A stretch of 62,684 nucleotides of DNA, from the NCBI GenBank assembly GCA_019359545.1, contig JAHHHB010000029.1, forward strand, positions 1 through 62,684. Reading direction: 5' to 3'. How positions within the stretch are numbered: the stretch's first letter is position 1; every line of letters starts with the position of its first letter. This DNA is from Desmonostoc geniculatum HA4340-LM1. Its GTDB lineage: Bacteria > Cyanobacteriota > Cyanobacteriia > Cyanobacteriales > Nostocaceae. A model generated the notes under the pieces. It was not told where the DNA came from and searched no databases. It worked only from the letters and a program-made list of their open reading frames with translations. Positions 1-8,934 of this stretch are shown in pieces. Both the position numbers and the translations under genes were made by a program.

Positions 1-26
1 GGTTACGATCGCCCAAATCAAGCAAA

Positions 27-2468
27 TTACCAACTTAACCCAGGAAAGGCAATGGATTCTCCAGTTTTTTGGTGCTCCTTGTCGAAAATATTATCTTCTT
101 TATTAACTAACCTGCGGAATGTGGGTTGTACAGTACTAGCTGCTGTATTAACAGAAGGTGTAAATCCAGCCAGTTTACCCAACTTCTGGGGTACAAAGTC
201 CGTTTCTTTGCTACCTTGAACCTCAGATAAGTAGCAATCTCGCACTGCCAACAACAAGCCTTTAATGGCATCTTGTCTGCCTGTTTTGACTAAATCATCT
301 GCCTTTTTGAAAAAATGCGATCGCCATTTGCCATCGTTATTGCCATGCAATTCGATTAAATACCAACCTGCAAGATACTCAGCTAAAGGGTCAAGACAAA
401 AACGAATTCTATCTTTAGCAGAACCGATAGTTTGAATCAGGTGCAAACGCTTTTCTAGATAATCAAGGTGTGCTTCGGGGTCATCAATACCTAAGTTTGC
501 TAATGCAACAATAGCATCGCCACGTTTAGCGGTTCCTGGTTGATAGCTTTGCAGCAAGCATTCCCAGGCTATGGTTTTGGCATTTTGATGAACGGTGCGA
601 TCGTCAAATTGCTCGTCTGTAACATCACGATTGAGTTCATTAATATAACCCAGCATCAAATTCGGAATATTCTCTGGTAACGCAGAAATATTAGAGGCAA
701 CCTCTTTACTGGCGATTAACTGTTCAGCATAAAGTTTAGCCAGCAAAACAGTGATATTATTTTGACCTACCATCAGAGAAAGGCGGTTACAAGCGTCAAA
801 AAATTCTTGATCGGTAAAGCGATCGCGTTTACCTCGCTGCATCAGATAAGCTTCCATAAAGGACGATAGTTTATTAGCCTCAATCCGCAAAGGTTTAATT
901 ATCGTCTTATTAACCCGCCCCAGCTTTTCCTCAATTCGGGAAGTCATCACCAACGCATTCACCGGAAACTCTGGTGACTCCGGTTCAATTGCTTCTCGTG
1001 TAGTGGCATTCATTTCTGAGAAACGGTCTACAATTACTAAAATGCGTTTCTTTCTTAACAAACGTAACAGTAACTCTTGACAAATTGGCTCTGGTTCATC
1101 AATTAAAGCTTGCAACTGTCCTCTGATGGCTTCTAAAAGCGGCGACTTCCCTTCTGTTACCCGAAATTCTTCTTCCAACAGCACTGGTAACATGAGATGT
1201 TTGCAGAGTCGTTGATCTTGGACTTCTGCCATTGCCCACCCAGCTATTTGACAGGCTAAACTGGTTTTGCCTACACCCCCTTCACCGTTGATTACTAAGC
1301 AGCTACGTTGTTTGTCGAAAGTTGAGCGCAAATTCTCACTCATAAGTTGAGGAACTGTTGTACCATCCAAAACAACAGGAATGGGAATGTAACAGGCGCG
1401 ACTGCTAACTGTATCCTTTTTAGGAAATTGTTCGCGGGCTGCTTTGATGTATTTACTTACCCAAGCATCTAATACTCTGGGATGGTAATGAAACCAGCCA
1501 ACAAATAGTACATATCGCAGAGGTACATTAACACTGATAAATGGTAGGGAAAAGTCTATTCCCAAGAGTAATTTATGACCAAATAGCCATTCCAAAACTC
1601 TATCAAAGAGGCGAGTTTCTTTTTCTGCTTTTAGGGCATTCAGAGGGCGACGTATCAGCCTAATGTCCGTCTCTGTGAATTTATCTTTGTATTCTTGGAT
1701 AGTTGTCAATACCCGATCAAAATCTAAGATGACTTTCTGCAACTTGGAAGTAGGTAAAGCGTTTGCTTTGTCCTGAAAGCCTGCTGCGATTCCTCCCAAA
1801 CCTTTGATAGCTCCTAAACGCACGTAAGACAGGTTATCATTCAACAGGGCAATTAAATTTGGGACAGCCGATACAGCTTCTGTACCCATTGCACCCAGAG
1901 CGTAGGCGGCATTGTAACGTACTGTGGGGTTATTATCTTTTAAGGCAGCGGTTAGTGCTGGGACAGCTACTTTTGCTTCAACACCAATTTTCCTGAGTGC
2001 AGAAGGAACATAAATCCGAACGTATTGTTCCTTGTCTTGTAATGCTGCCATCAAGGATGGAACTGCTGCCTTTGCTGCTGTACCAATATTTCCTAAAGCT
2101 AAGGTGGCATAGAGGCGGACTTGTGCATCCTCATCTTGCAATGCCTCACTTAAAGCCGAAACAGCTGGTGCTGCTTCTGCACCCAAATCTCCTAAAACCG
2201 AAGCGGCGTGCCAGCGAAGATTAGTATCCTGATTTTTCAAAGCTTCAATCAGAGATGGTACTGCTGCCGAACCGATATTAACTAATGCGTCTGCGGCAAT
2301 GCTACGGATGTGGGCATCGTTATCTATCAGCTTCTCAATCAGGGGAGCAATTTTGCTGTCAGTAGTAATTTGCGCCCAACTGTTGCCTGTCCATAGTAGG
2401 AACAGTGTCAGGCATAAGACAACCACCTTGAGGGCTGTCAGTAATGCTTGTCTGATTTGCTTCGTCAT
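27..2468 (-). CDS. N-terminally anchored HEAT-repeat / NACHT NTPase
   Basis: An 813-aa STAND-class NTPase. The N-terminus has a basic stretch, then a long hydrophobic segment ending near WAQ (about residues 10-33), read as a signal peptide or membrane anchor. Five to six HEAT repeats follow (about 35-230). After a partly hydrophobic stretch (about 300-330) comes a NACHT-type NTPase with Walker A GEGGVGKTS near residue 395 and a Walker B-like strand ILVIVDRF near 460. The C-terminal 300 residues are helical with no recognised domain. A GTG six codons upstream could also start it, but the ATG used here directly precedes the hydrophobic region. HEAT repeats in front of the NTPase is the reverse of the usual NLR-like order, where the sensor is C-terminal. 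The substrate and trigger are unknown; a conflict or signalling role is inferred from the family. Confidence 0.85.
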   Translation of the reverse strand: MTKQIRQALLTALKVVVLCLTLFLLWTGNSWAQITTDSKIAPLIEKLIDNDAHIRSIAADALVNIGSAAVPSLIEALKNQDTNLRWHAASVLGDLGAEAAPAVSALSEALQDEDAQVRLYATLALGNIGTAAKAAVPSLMAALQDKEQYVRIYVPSALRKIGVEAKVAVPALTAALKDNNPTVRYNAAYALGAMGTEAVSAVPNLIALLNDNLSYVRLGAIKGLGGIAAGFQDKANALPTSKLQKVILDFDRVLTTIQEYKDKFTETDIRLIRRPLNALKAEKETRLFDRVLEWLFGHKLLLGIDFSLPFISVNVPLRYVLFVGWFHYHPRVLDAWVSKYIKAAREQFPKKDTVSSRACYIPIPVVLDGTTVPQLMSENLRSTFDKQRSCLVINGEGGVGKTSLACQIAGWAMAEVQDQRLCKHLMLPVLLEEEFRVTEGKSPLLEAIRGQLQALIDEPEPICQELLLRLLRKKRILVIVDRFSEMNATTREAIEPESPEFPVNALVMTSRIEEKLGRVNKTIIKPLRIEANKLSSFMEAYLMQRGKRDRFTDQEFFDACNRLSLMVGQNNITVLLAKLYAEQLIASKEVASNISALPENIPNLMLGYINELNRDVTDEQFDDRTVHQNAKTIAWECLLQSYQPGTAKRGDAIVALANLGIDDPEAHLDYLEKRLHLIQTIGSAKDRIRFCLDPLAEYLAGWYLIELHGNNDGKWRSHFFKKADDLVKTGRQDAIKGLLLAVRDCYLSEVQGSKETDFVPQKLGKLAGFTPSVNTAASTVQPTFRRLVNKEDNIFDKEHQKTGESIAFPGLSW

Positions 2469-2555
2469 TGGATCGGATTGAATCACCCGATGAACAACTC
2501 CAGTCAGAGAAACTATACCTAGATTGTAATCTAAGTGTCAATGTGGGTTGGCGAT

Positions 2556-2579
2556 GTCTACGACGGGCTACGCCTACGC
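2556..2579. repeat. Dispersed palindrome-rich short repeat
   Basis: A 24-bp word containing GACGGGCTACGCC. The identical word recurs inside the coding sequence at 35475-35498, and related CTACGCC/GCGTAGG words occur near 42550, 50575 and 62040. It is a dispersed repeat of the kind common in Nostoc. Confidence 0.7.
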
Positions 2580-2589
2580 ACTGGTTTGC

Positions 2590-2733
2590 TCAAGCTTGAT
2601 TAGTATTGGGATTTAAACGCATCATAATTTTCTCTGGTTCTGTCAAATTTTTAAACCCATAACGTCGATAAAGTCCATGAGCGTCTTTTCCTTGACGAAA
2701 CACCTTGGTACGAGAAAGGTAAATATCGATTGC
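2590..2733 (-). pseudogene. GNAT acetyltransferase 3' remnant
   Basis: The minus strand reads about 45 codons ending at a stop at 2590-2592. The translation contains DAHGLYRRYGFKNL followed by a PEKIMMRL-like end, which matches the C-terminal signature (acetyl-CoA binding and last strand) of GNAT N-acetyltransferases. A stop codon lies immediately upstream and no start or N-terminal half is present, so this is a fragment. It fills most of the gap between the HEAT-NACHT gene and the ParDE pair. Confidence 0.55.
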
Positions 2734-2817
2734 TTAGTTACCGTTCAAGAATTGCTTTTGATGTAGCAATGTTGTTAGAATCTAGATAAGAATATTAATT
2801 CTATAAAGCTAAAGAAT

Positions 2818-3075
2818 ATGTATATCCAAATTAAACCAGAACTAGAGCAATTTATTCAGGCACAGCTTGCAAGTGGTAGATTTACGAATGCAGATGATGT
2901 CATCAATGAAGCCTTTAAACTGTTACAAGAAAGAGAGCAGCGATTTGAAGAATTACGGCAAAAAATTTCTGTAGGAACTGGACAAATTGCTAAGGGACAA
3001 GTAACTGACGGCGAAGTTGTATTTGCCAGATTACAAGAAAAAATTCGTCTAATTGCAGAGGATTCCTCTGAATGA
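2818..3075 (+). CDS. parD: ParD-like antitoxin
   Basis: An 85-aa protein starting MYIQIKPELEQFIQ, with the ribbon-helix-helix pattern of ParD/CopG antitoxins: a short beta strand, then FTNADDVINEAFKLL as the two helices (residues about 1-45), then a charged C-terminal tail that would wrap the toxin. The ATG follows an A-rich leader. It overlaps the downstream toxin gene by four bases (ATGA), the classic coupled order antitoxin then toxin. ParD proteins repress their own operon by binding its promoter as dimers. The cognate toxin is the next gene. Confidence 0.85.
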   Translation: MYIQIKPELEQFIQAQLASGRFTNADDVINEAFKLLQEREQRFEELRQKISVGTGQIAKGQVTDGEVVFARLQEKIRLIAEDSSE

Positions 3076-3365
3076 GTAATTATTCATTTTCAGATGCAGC
3101 AATTCGAGATTTAGATGAAATTTGTGAATATATTGCTCGGAGTAGCCCAAAAGCAGCTAGTAAGCTTTTTGATGACATTCGCTCCAAATGTATATTAGTA
3201 GCGAGTTTCCCTAGTATGGGAAAAAGCTATGGAAGGCTTGTACCAAATCTGCGCGGTTTTGTTGTGGATGATTACATTATATTTTACTATCCAAGGGAAG
3301 ACGGAATTAGTATTACTCGTGTTGCCAGTGGTTATCGAGATTTAGAATCTTTGTTCGGAGATTAA
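3072..3365 (+). CDS. parE: ParE/RelE-superfamily toxin
   Basis: A 97-aa protein with the ParE fold: N-terminal helix pair (AIRDLDEICEYIARSSPKAA), a central SFPSMGKSYGRLVPNLRGF segment, and the end strand DDYIIFYYPREDGISI with VASGYRDLESLF. ParE toxins inhibit DNA gyrase; RelE relatives cut mRNA on the ribosome, and the sequence alone cannot settle which applies. It is translationally coupled to the ParD-like antitoxin through a four-base overlap. It looks intact in length. Confidence 0.85.
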   Translation: MSNYSFSDAAIRDLDEICEYIARSSPKAASKLFDDIRSKCILVASFPSMGKSYGRLVPNLRGFVVDDYIIFYYPREDGISITRVASGYRDLESLFGD

Positions 3366-3511
3366 TAATTAAACTGTAACTATGTTTTTGGTCTAGTACT
3401 TATCGCTCTATTCAGGGGCATAAAACTAACTTAGTACAATACAAATACGATACAAGTATATAGAAGCCAAGCAGATATAGTATTTCAAAATGCTTCAGTT
3501 ATGGAATTAGC

Positions 3512-4255
3512 ATGAAAATTCATATATTAAGTGATTTGCATCTTGAATTTAAACCCTTTAATACTCCCGATCTAAATGCGGATATTGTTGTTTTAGCTGG
3601 AGATATTGATTTAAGAGAAAGAGGAATTAAATGGGCAATTCAAAACATTCCCAATAAACCAGTGATATATGTATTAGGTAATCATGAATACTATGGGAGT
3701 GCTTATCCAAGGCTTGTTGAGAAGTTGAAAGATTATTCATTAGGGACTAATGTTCATATTCTAGAGAATGATTTAGTTACCATTGAGGGTGTAAATTTTT
3801 TAGGTTGTACCTTATGGACTGATTTTAAACTGTTTGGTGAGCCACGTATAGCAGGTGTAGAAGCTAGTCAAGTCATGAACGATTACAAGAAAATTAGATT
3901 AAGTCCTCAATACTCAAAATTAAGAACTATTGACACAGCGCTAATTTGTAAAAAATCAGTTAATTGGTTAAAAAATACATTATCTGGCTTGTCTGGTAAA
4001 ACTGTAATTATCAGTCATCATGCTCCTAGTGCGAAGTCTATACCTTTTCAATATCAAGAAGATATTTTAAGTGCTGCTTATGCTTAAAATCTTGATACTT
4101 TAGTTGAGGAGTCTGGAGCATTATTATGGATTCATGGCCACATTCACAATCAATTAGATTATCAAATAGGTTTGACTCGCGTTATTTGTAATCCGCGTGG
4201 TTATCCAGAGGAGCCAAATAATTACTTTAATCCAGGATTATCAGTCGAGATTTAA
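3512..4255 (+). pseudogene. Metallophosphoesterase broken by an in-frame stop
   Basis: The reading frame starts MKIHILSDLHLEF and shows calcineurin-like phosphoesterase motifs: DLHLEF (metal ligands D and H), LAGDIDL, GNHEYYG and ISHHAPS. After 191 codons there is a TAA at 4085-4087. The same frame then continues without shift for 55 more codons that contain the last conserved motif, WIHGHIHN, and a natural-looking end, stopping at 4253-4255. A single base change (for example TCA to TAA) would explain this. The truncated product would lack the GHxH metal ligands and is probably inactive. The original substrate is unknown. Confidence 0.85.
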
Positions 4256-4393
4256 TAAATAGTTCAGGAGGCAGGAGAAACCCGCTTTCTACCTCAATAC
4301 AGTTCAGTTAAAATGATGAAATTACTGAACCATTAGCTGGAAAGCGGAGGCTATATTCAGTGTTCAAGGATATGGGTGCATCTAGTATTGATT

Positions 4394-5836
4394 ATGAATC
4401 AGCCTACAACAAAATCTTGGCAAGAAGTCCGTGCTGCTTTCAAACAAATCTGGGGTTATGAAGATTTCCGTCCACCACAGGGGGAAATTGTCAGCAGTTT
4501 ATTAGCACAAAAAGATGCCCTGATTATTATGCCTACAGGTGGCGGGAAGTCAATTTGTTTTCAACTTCCTGCACTTCTACAAACAGGATTAACTTTAGTA
4601 GTTTCGCCCTTAGTGGCGCTGATGGAAAATCAAGTACAAGAACTACGAGAAAACCACCAAAAAGCTGCACTTTTGCATAGTGAATTATCTTCATCTCAGC
4701 GCCGTGCAACTCTGCAAGCTTTGGAACGCCAACAGCTAAGATTACTGTACTTGTCACCAGAAACTTTACTAAGTCCGCCAGTGTGGGAAAGATTATCTCA
4801 GCCGCAATTGCAAATTAATGGTTTGATTTTGGATGAAGCCCATTGTTTAGTGCAGTGGGGTGATAGTTTTCGCCCAGCTTATCGCAGATTAGGGGCGGTA
4901 CGTCCTGCATTGCTAAAATCAAAACCACCAGGAACAAAAATTAGCATCGCAGCTTTTACCGCTACTGCTGACCCCTCAGCTCAAAAAATTATTCAAACAG
5001 TTTTACAATTACACCAACCAGAGATTTTTCGGTTGAATCCTTACCGTCCGAATTTGCATCCTAGTGTGCGTATTGCTTGGACGCCACGAGGTAGGAAACA
5101 ACAATTATTAAAGTTTATTCAAAATAGACCCCAACAATCGGGATTAGTTTATGTTCGCACGAGGCGAGATAGCGAAGAATTAGCCCAATGGTTAGCAGAC
5201 ATGGGTTATGCCACAGCGAGTTATCATGCGGGATTAGGTGCAATAGAACGCCGTGCAGTGGAAGCCAGCTGGTTAAGCGGCAAAATACCGTTTGTGGTTT
5301 GTACCTGTGCATTTGGTATGGGGATAAATAAAAGTAACGTTCGGTGGGTTATTCACTTTCATGCGCCACATTTGCTGTCTGAATATGTGCAAGAAATAGG
5401 CCGTGCTGGAAGAGATGGTAAACCAGCCGAAGCGTTAACGCTGGTGAGTGAACCTACAGGCTGGTTAGATTCAGGAGATAAGCAAAGACAAGAGTTTTTT
5501 CATGAACAAATGCGATCGCAACAACAAATAGCGCAGCAACTTGTGAAAAAATTACCAAAGCAGGGAGAAGTCAACGCAGTAACCCGACAATTTCCCGAAG
5601 CTGCTACAGCCTTAGCTTTACTCCACAGCAGTGGTCAGTTAAACTGGCTTGACCCTTTTCATTACACCATTGAGTCAAAAGCGAAAAATCAGCCAGCGAC
5701 GCAATTACACGCCGCCAAACAAATGCATCAATATCTCACAAGCAAGCAGTGTCGTTGGCAGTTTTTATTAAACGCCTTTGGTTTTGACAAAGAAGCAGCC
5801 AACTGGCGTTGCGGACATTGCGATAATTGTCGCTGA
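4394..5836 (+). CDS. recQ: RecQ-family ATP-dependent DNA helicase, short form
   Basis: A 480-aa superfamily 2 helicase that unwinds DNA 3' to 5' in recombination and repair. Visible motifs: Walker A MPTGGGKS (about residue 47), DEAH box at about 147, AFTATAD (motif III), YVRTRRDSEELA in domain 2, TCAFGMGINKSNVRWVIH (motif V) and QEIGRAGRDG (motif VI, about 333). The protein ends with a cysteine cluster, CGHCDNC, of the RecQ zinc-binding region. The winged-helix and HRDC domains of long RecQ proteins are absent, as in many cyanobacterial short RecQs. A GTG start six codons upstream is possible; the ATG is preferred. The fossil of a transposon recombinase begins directly after the stop. Confidence 0.9.
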   Translation: MNQPTTKSWQEVRAAFKQIWGYEDFRPPQGEIVSSLLAQKDALIIMPTGGGKSICFQLPALLQTGLTLVVSPLVALMENQVQELRENHQKAALLHSELSSSQRRATLQALERQQLRLLYLSPETLLSPPVWERLSQPQLQINGLILDEAHCLVQWGDSFRPAYRRLGAVRPALLKSKPPGTKISIAAFTATADPSAQKIIQTVLQLHQPEIFRLNPYRPNLHPSVRIAWTPRGRKQQLLKFIQNRPQQSGLVYVRTRRDSEELAQWLADMGYATASYHAGLGAIERRAVEASWLSGKIPFVVCTCAFGMGINKSNVRWVIHFHAPHLLSEYVQEIGRAGRDGKPAEALTLVSEPTGWLDSGDKQRQEFFHEQMRSQQQIAQQLVKKLPKQGEVNAVTRQFPEAATALALLHSSGQLNWLDPFHYTIESKAKNQPATQLHAAKQMHQYLTSKQCRWQFLLNAFGFDKEAANWRCGHCDNCR

Positions 5837-6265
5837 CCTTGCCCTGTTGTGTCTCACCTATCCTACCTTTATAAAAGAAGAAATTGCCAAATTCCAAAGC
5901 AAAATCGTCAATATTTCAGCGCAGGTTGTAGAGCCAAACAATATAGAAGCAGATGTAAATGATTTGCAGTGGTTCAAACGCAACATTCAAGCTCAGCCAC
6001 TATCAAATGGCTCTTGTGCTTACCTACAATTTCTCAAGGGTGTCCTCATGCTAATGTTTGTTTAACTTGTACCTACTTTCCTACAACTGTTGAGTATTTA
6101 AAATAACATAAACAGCAATTAGAGCAGACTAACCAAATTATGCAAAAAGCTGGAGCAAATGGATGGGTGCGACAGATTGAGATGAACCAAAAAGTGAAAG
6201 CCAATTTAGAAAAAATTATTTCAGCATTGGAGGTAGGCTCAAATGACAATCGAATGCAATGTTGA
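5837..6265 (+). pseudogene. Remnant of a Tn554-type tyrosine recombinase C-terminus
   Basis: Two reading frames together spell the C-terminal tail typical of Tn554 TnpA/TnpB-like integrases. Frame one (to about 6020) gives FIKEEIAKFQSKIVN, VVEPNN and DLQWFKRNIQAQPLSNGSCA. The frame then shifts and gives CPHANVCLTCTYFPTTVEYL, a stop, and after another shift HKQQLEQTNQIMQKAGANGW and VRQIEMNQKVKANLEKIISA up to a stop at 6263-6265. The paired cysteine motif CPHANVCLTC is characteristic of this tail. The catalytic domain with the R-H-R-Y residues is missing. At least two frameshifts and one stop make it dead. Assignment is from remembered family features. Confidence 0.65.
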
Positions 6266-6415
6266 GGGACTAGCAATTGCTGACCAAAGGAAGCGCCAAG
6301 AGACATTTTAGAAAGTTGAGCAACGAATTCAAAAACTGACTATTGAGTATTTGCGTTCAAAGATGCTGAGGCAAGAATCGCTAACACTCTACTCATCTTT
6401 GCTACAATTCTTTAG
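6243..6415 (+). pseudogene. Remnant of a TnpC-like (DUF6262-type) gene
   Basis: An ATG overlapping the end of the recombinase remnant by 23 bases opens a short frame MTIECNVEGLAIADQRKRQE, ended by a TAG at 6309-6311. In-frame codons beyond the stop continue with KVEQRIQKLTIEYLRSK. Tn554-like elements encode a small third protein, TnpC, directly after TnpB with such an overlap, and its start (a few residues, then charged repeats on AIAxxRK) fits. It is clearly non-functional. Position and overlap are seen; identity is inferred. Confidence 0.45.
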
Positions 6416-6636
6416 CAGGTTCACCCAATTGGATGAACTATCATTTTTACTGCAAAGTGACAATAGGATAGTCAACATAATTCGTAATTCCTAGCCCAGA
6501 AATTAATCCTCTTGTTGGAAACGACGAAAAATGCTTATTTTGTCCCATAACAAAATTGGGGGATGAAACTGTAATCAAGTAATTACGAATTACGAATTAT
6601 CAATTACGAATTATTCACTCAGGTAGAGGATAAAAT
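6416..6636. other. Intergenic region before the S9 peptidase gene
   Basis: No gene is visible here. The last 60 bases contain four imperfect copies of an AATTACGAATTA word (about 6575-6612), an AT-rich repeat just upstream of the peptidase start that may carry its promoter. An AGGTAGAGGA stretch lies 7-16 bases before the ATG and can serve as the ribosome site. Confidence 0.4.
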
Positions 6637-8526
6637 ATGTCATCTGCAACAGCAACCTCACTATCACCGCTGATTCCGCGTGAAATTCTCTTTGGAAATC
6701 CTGAAAAAGCTAGTCCAAGACTCTCACCGGATGGCAAATATTTGGCATATATCGCCCCCGATGAGCAAAATATCTTGCAAGTATGGTTGCGAACTGTAGG
6801 ACAAGAAGATGACCAAATACTGACTGCGGACAAAAAACGCGGTATCCGCATTTTCTTTTGGACTTATAACGCTAACCAGTTGATTTACATGCAGGACTTA
6901 GACGGTGATGAAAACTTTCACCTCTATTTAGTCAATATTGAGTCAAAGATTGTGCGTGATTTAACGCCGTTCCAGGGTGTAAAAGCAGAAGTTGTAGAAA
7001 TAGAACCTAAATTTCCAGACGAAATACTAGTAGCGTTGAACTTGAACAATCCGCAAAAGTTCGACGTTTACCGTCTCAACCTGAAAAATGGTGCAGTGGA
7101 GTTTGACACTGACAACCCTGGTAACATTATTAGCTGGACATCTGACGCCGATTTCCAAATACGTGCAGCAACCGCTAGCACCCCTGATGGTGGTTACGAT
7201 TTGTTATTACGGGAAACCACAGATCGAGAGTGGGAAATTCTTCGCCACTGGGGGCCAGAAGAAGAAGGAAGTCCTGTTAGCTTTTCAGCCGATGGCAAAA
7301 CACTTTACATTGAAGCCAATCATGATGCTAACGCCCAACGACTGCTAGCTGTTGATTTAGACACCCGTCAAGAAACCGTCATTGCCCAAGATGAGCAATA
7401 CGATCTTGTGGGTGTAGTAATTCAGCCAGTGACGCGAGTTATCGAAGCAGTTTCTTTCTACAAAGACAAACAGGAATGGCAGATAATTGACCAGAGTATC
7501 GCTGCTGATTTTGCGGAAATCGCCAAGGTGCGTCCTGGGGAATTCTCCTTAGTTAGCCGCGACTTAGAAGATAAGAACTGGCTAGTAGCTTACAACACTG
7601 ACGATGGTCCAGTTTATTACTATGCCTACAACCGAGAGTCAAAAACTAGCACTTTCCTGTTTAGCAACAAACCTAAACTCGAAGGGTTGCAGTTAGCTTC
7701 AATGCAACCGATTTCCTACGAGGCGCGGGATGGTTTGACTATCCACGGTTACCTGAGTACCCCTGTGGGAATACCTAGCGAAAATTTACCAACAGTACTG
7801 CTGGTTCATGGCGGCCCTTGGGTGCGGGATACCTGGGGTTTAGATCCAGAAGCGCAATGGCTAGCTAATCGGGGTTATGCTGTTTTGCAAGTAAATTATC
7901 GGGGTTCCACTGGATATGGTAAAGCATTTGTGAATGCTGGAAACCGAGAATGGGCTGGCAAAATGCACGATGATTTGATTGATGCTGTTAATTGGCTAGT
8001 GGAACAAGGTATTTCCGACCCCCAAAAGATTGCGATTATGGGTGGTTCTTATGGTGGTTATGCAACTTTGGTGGGGTTAACTTTTACACCAGAAATTTTT
8101 GCAGCGGGTGTGGATATTGTCGGTCCGAGTAACTTGATTACTTTGATCCAAACCATACCGCCTTATTGGGAACCACTCAAGGCAATGTTTTATCACCGTG
8201 TTGGGAATTTAGAAACAGAAGAAGAGTTTTTGAAATCGCGATCGCCTTTATTTTTCGCTGACCAAATTCAAAAACCTTTACTCATCGGTCAAGGTGCCAA
8301 CGATCCACGGGTAAAACAATCAGAAAGCGACCAAATTGTTAATGCAATGCAACAAGCTAATTTGCCAGTGCAGTATGTACTTTACCCCGATGAAGGACAT
8401 GGTTTTGCCAGACCAGAAAATCGCTTGCATTTTTTTGCGATCGCAGAAGAGTTTCTCGCTCAATATTTAGGTGGCAGATTTGAACCTTTGACAGATATTC
8501 CAGGTCATTCAGGCATAGTTAAATAA
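6637..8526 (+). CDS. S9-family serine peptidase (acylaminoacyl/prolyl oligopeptidase type)
   Basis: A 629-aa cytoplasmic peptidase with an N-terminal beta-propeller-like half (SPRLSPDGKYLAYI, FSADGKTLYI repeats, residues about 25-330) and a C-terminal alpha/beta hydrolase. The nucleophile is in GGSYGGY (Ser near residue 470), the acid in GANDPRV (Asp near 555) and the base in DEGHGF (His near 588). An oxyanion-site HGGP lies near 390. This family removes N-acyl amino acids or short peptides. Length and motifs are complete. A second, partial copy of its 3' end occurs at 9290-9416. Confidence 0.92.
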   Translation: MSSATATSLSPLIPREILFGNPEKASPRLSPDGKYLAYIAPDEQNILQVWLRTVGQEDDQILTADKKRGIRIFFWTYNANQLIYMQDLDGDENFHLYLVNIESKIVRDLTPFQGVKAEVVEIEPKFPDEILVALNLNNPQKFDVYRLNLKNGAVEFDTDNPGNIISWTSDADFQIRAATASTPDGGYDLLLRETTDREWEILRHWGPEEEGSPVSFSADGKTLYIEANHDANAQRLLAVDLDTRQETVIAQDEQYDLVGVVIQPVTRVIEAVSFYKDKQEWQIIDQSIAADFAEIAKVRPGEFSLVSRDLEDKNWLVAYNTDDGPVYYYAYNRESKTSTFLFSNKPKLEGLQLASMQPISYEARDGLTIHGYLSTPVGIPSENLPTVLLVHGGPWVRDTWGLDPEAQWLANRGYAVLQVNYRGSTGYGKAFVNAGNREWAGKMHDDLIDAVNWLVEQGISDPQKIAIMGGSYGGYATLVGLTFTPEIFAAGVDIVGPSNLITLIQTIPPYWEPLKAMFYHRVGNLETEEEFLKSRSPLFFADQIQKPLLIGQGANDPRVKQSESDQIVNAMQQANLPVQYVLYPDEGHGFARPENRLHFFAIAEEFLAQYLGGRFEPLTDIPGHSGIVK

Positions 8527-8537
8527 AACTTCAAAAT

Positions 8538-8564
8538 GGTGGTTAGTGTAATTCACCGACCACC
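8538..8564 (+). terminator. Hairpin after the S9 peptidase gene
   Basis: GGTGGT pairs with ACCACC around a short loop, followed by an AT-rich tract ending TATTTTTAATTT. The same hairpin, better preserved, follows the duplicated peptidase tail at 9428-9454. Confidence 0.6.
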
Positions 8565-8589
8565 TTAATATTTTTAATTTGAGAACAAT

Positions 8590-8934
8590 TCATACATACA
8601 ACAACTGATTTCTAATTTCATCAGCCGTTAGTGTGCTTACTAGAATACCAATCCGTTGCGCGACTTCATAAGCATTTTTTTGAGGCACAACGATCATTCC
8701 AAAATGTTCCTTATTCTCCTCTATATACTGGAGATGCAACCGTTCAAAATCGACACGGTTATGTGTCAGGATACATCTGCTCATAGAACTTGCAAATTCC
8801 AGTTGCTCGCGGTCAGTTTTACCGAGGGTTGCTTGTTCGGGAACAGTTGTAACATCCAGACCGCGTGAGCGTAACAGCGTAGCAACCAACGCTGACATAT
8901 CCTCATCGCTGTAAAGTGCAGCACAGACTGTCAC
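8590..8934 (-). CDS. DUF5615 PIN-like toxin
   Basis: A 114-aa PIN-like protein. The DUF5615 family begins with a conserved acidic residue in an LYSDEDM-type motif, here near residue 8, followed by DREQLEFASSMSRCILTHNRVDF, where the ordered D, L-T-H-N and D-F residues form the predicted nuclease centre. Such proteins are encoded with DUF433 antitoxins as VapC-like ribonuclease toxins. Its start overlaps the end of the upstream DUF433 gene by four bases. The pair lies on the strand opposite to its neighbours, between two copies of the peptidase 3' end, which suggests later arrival. Confidence 0.8.
   Translation of the reverse strand: MTVCAALYSDEDMSALVATLLRSRGLDVTTVPEQATLGKTDREQLEFASSMSRCILTHNRVDFERLHLQYIEENKEHFGMIVVPQKNAYEVAQRIGILVSTLTADEIRNQLLYV

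Noticed and set aside
5778..6065. A 95-codon frame overlapping the end of recQ as a real gene
   Set aside because: Its first part is a shadow of recQ and its second part is the first frame of the decayed recombinase tail.
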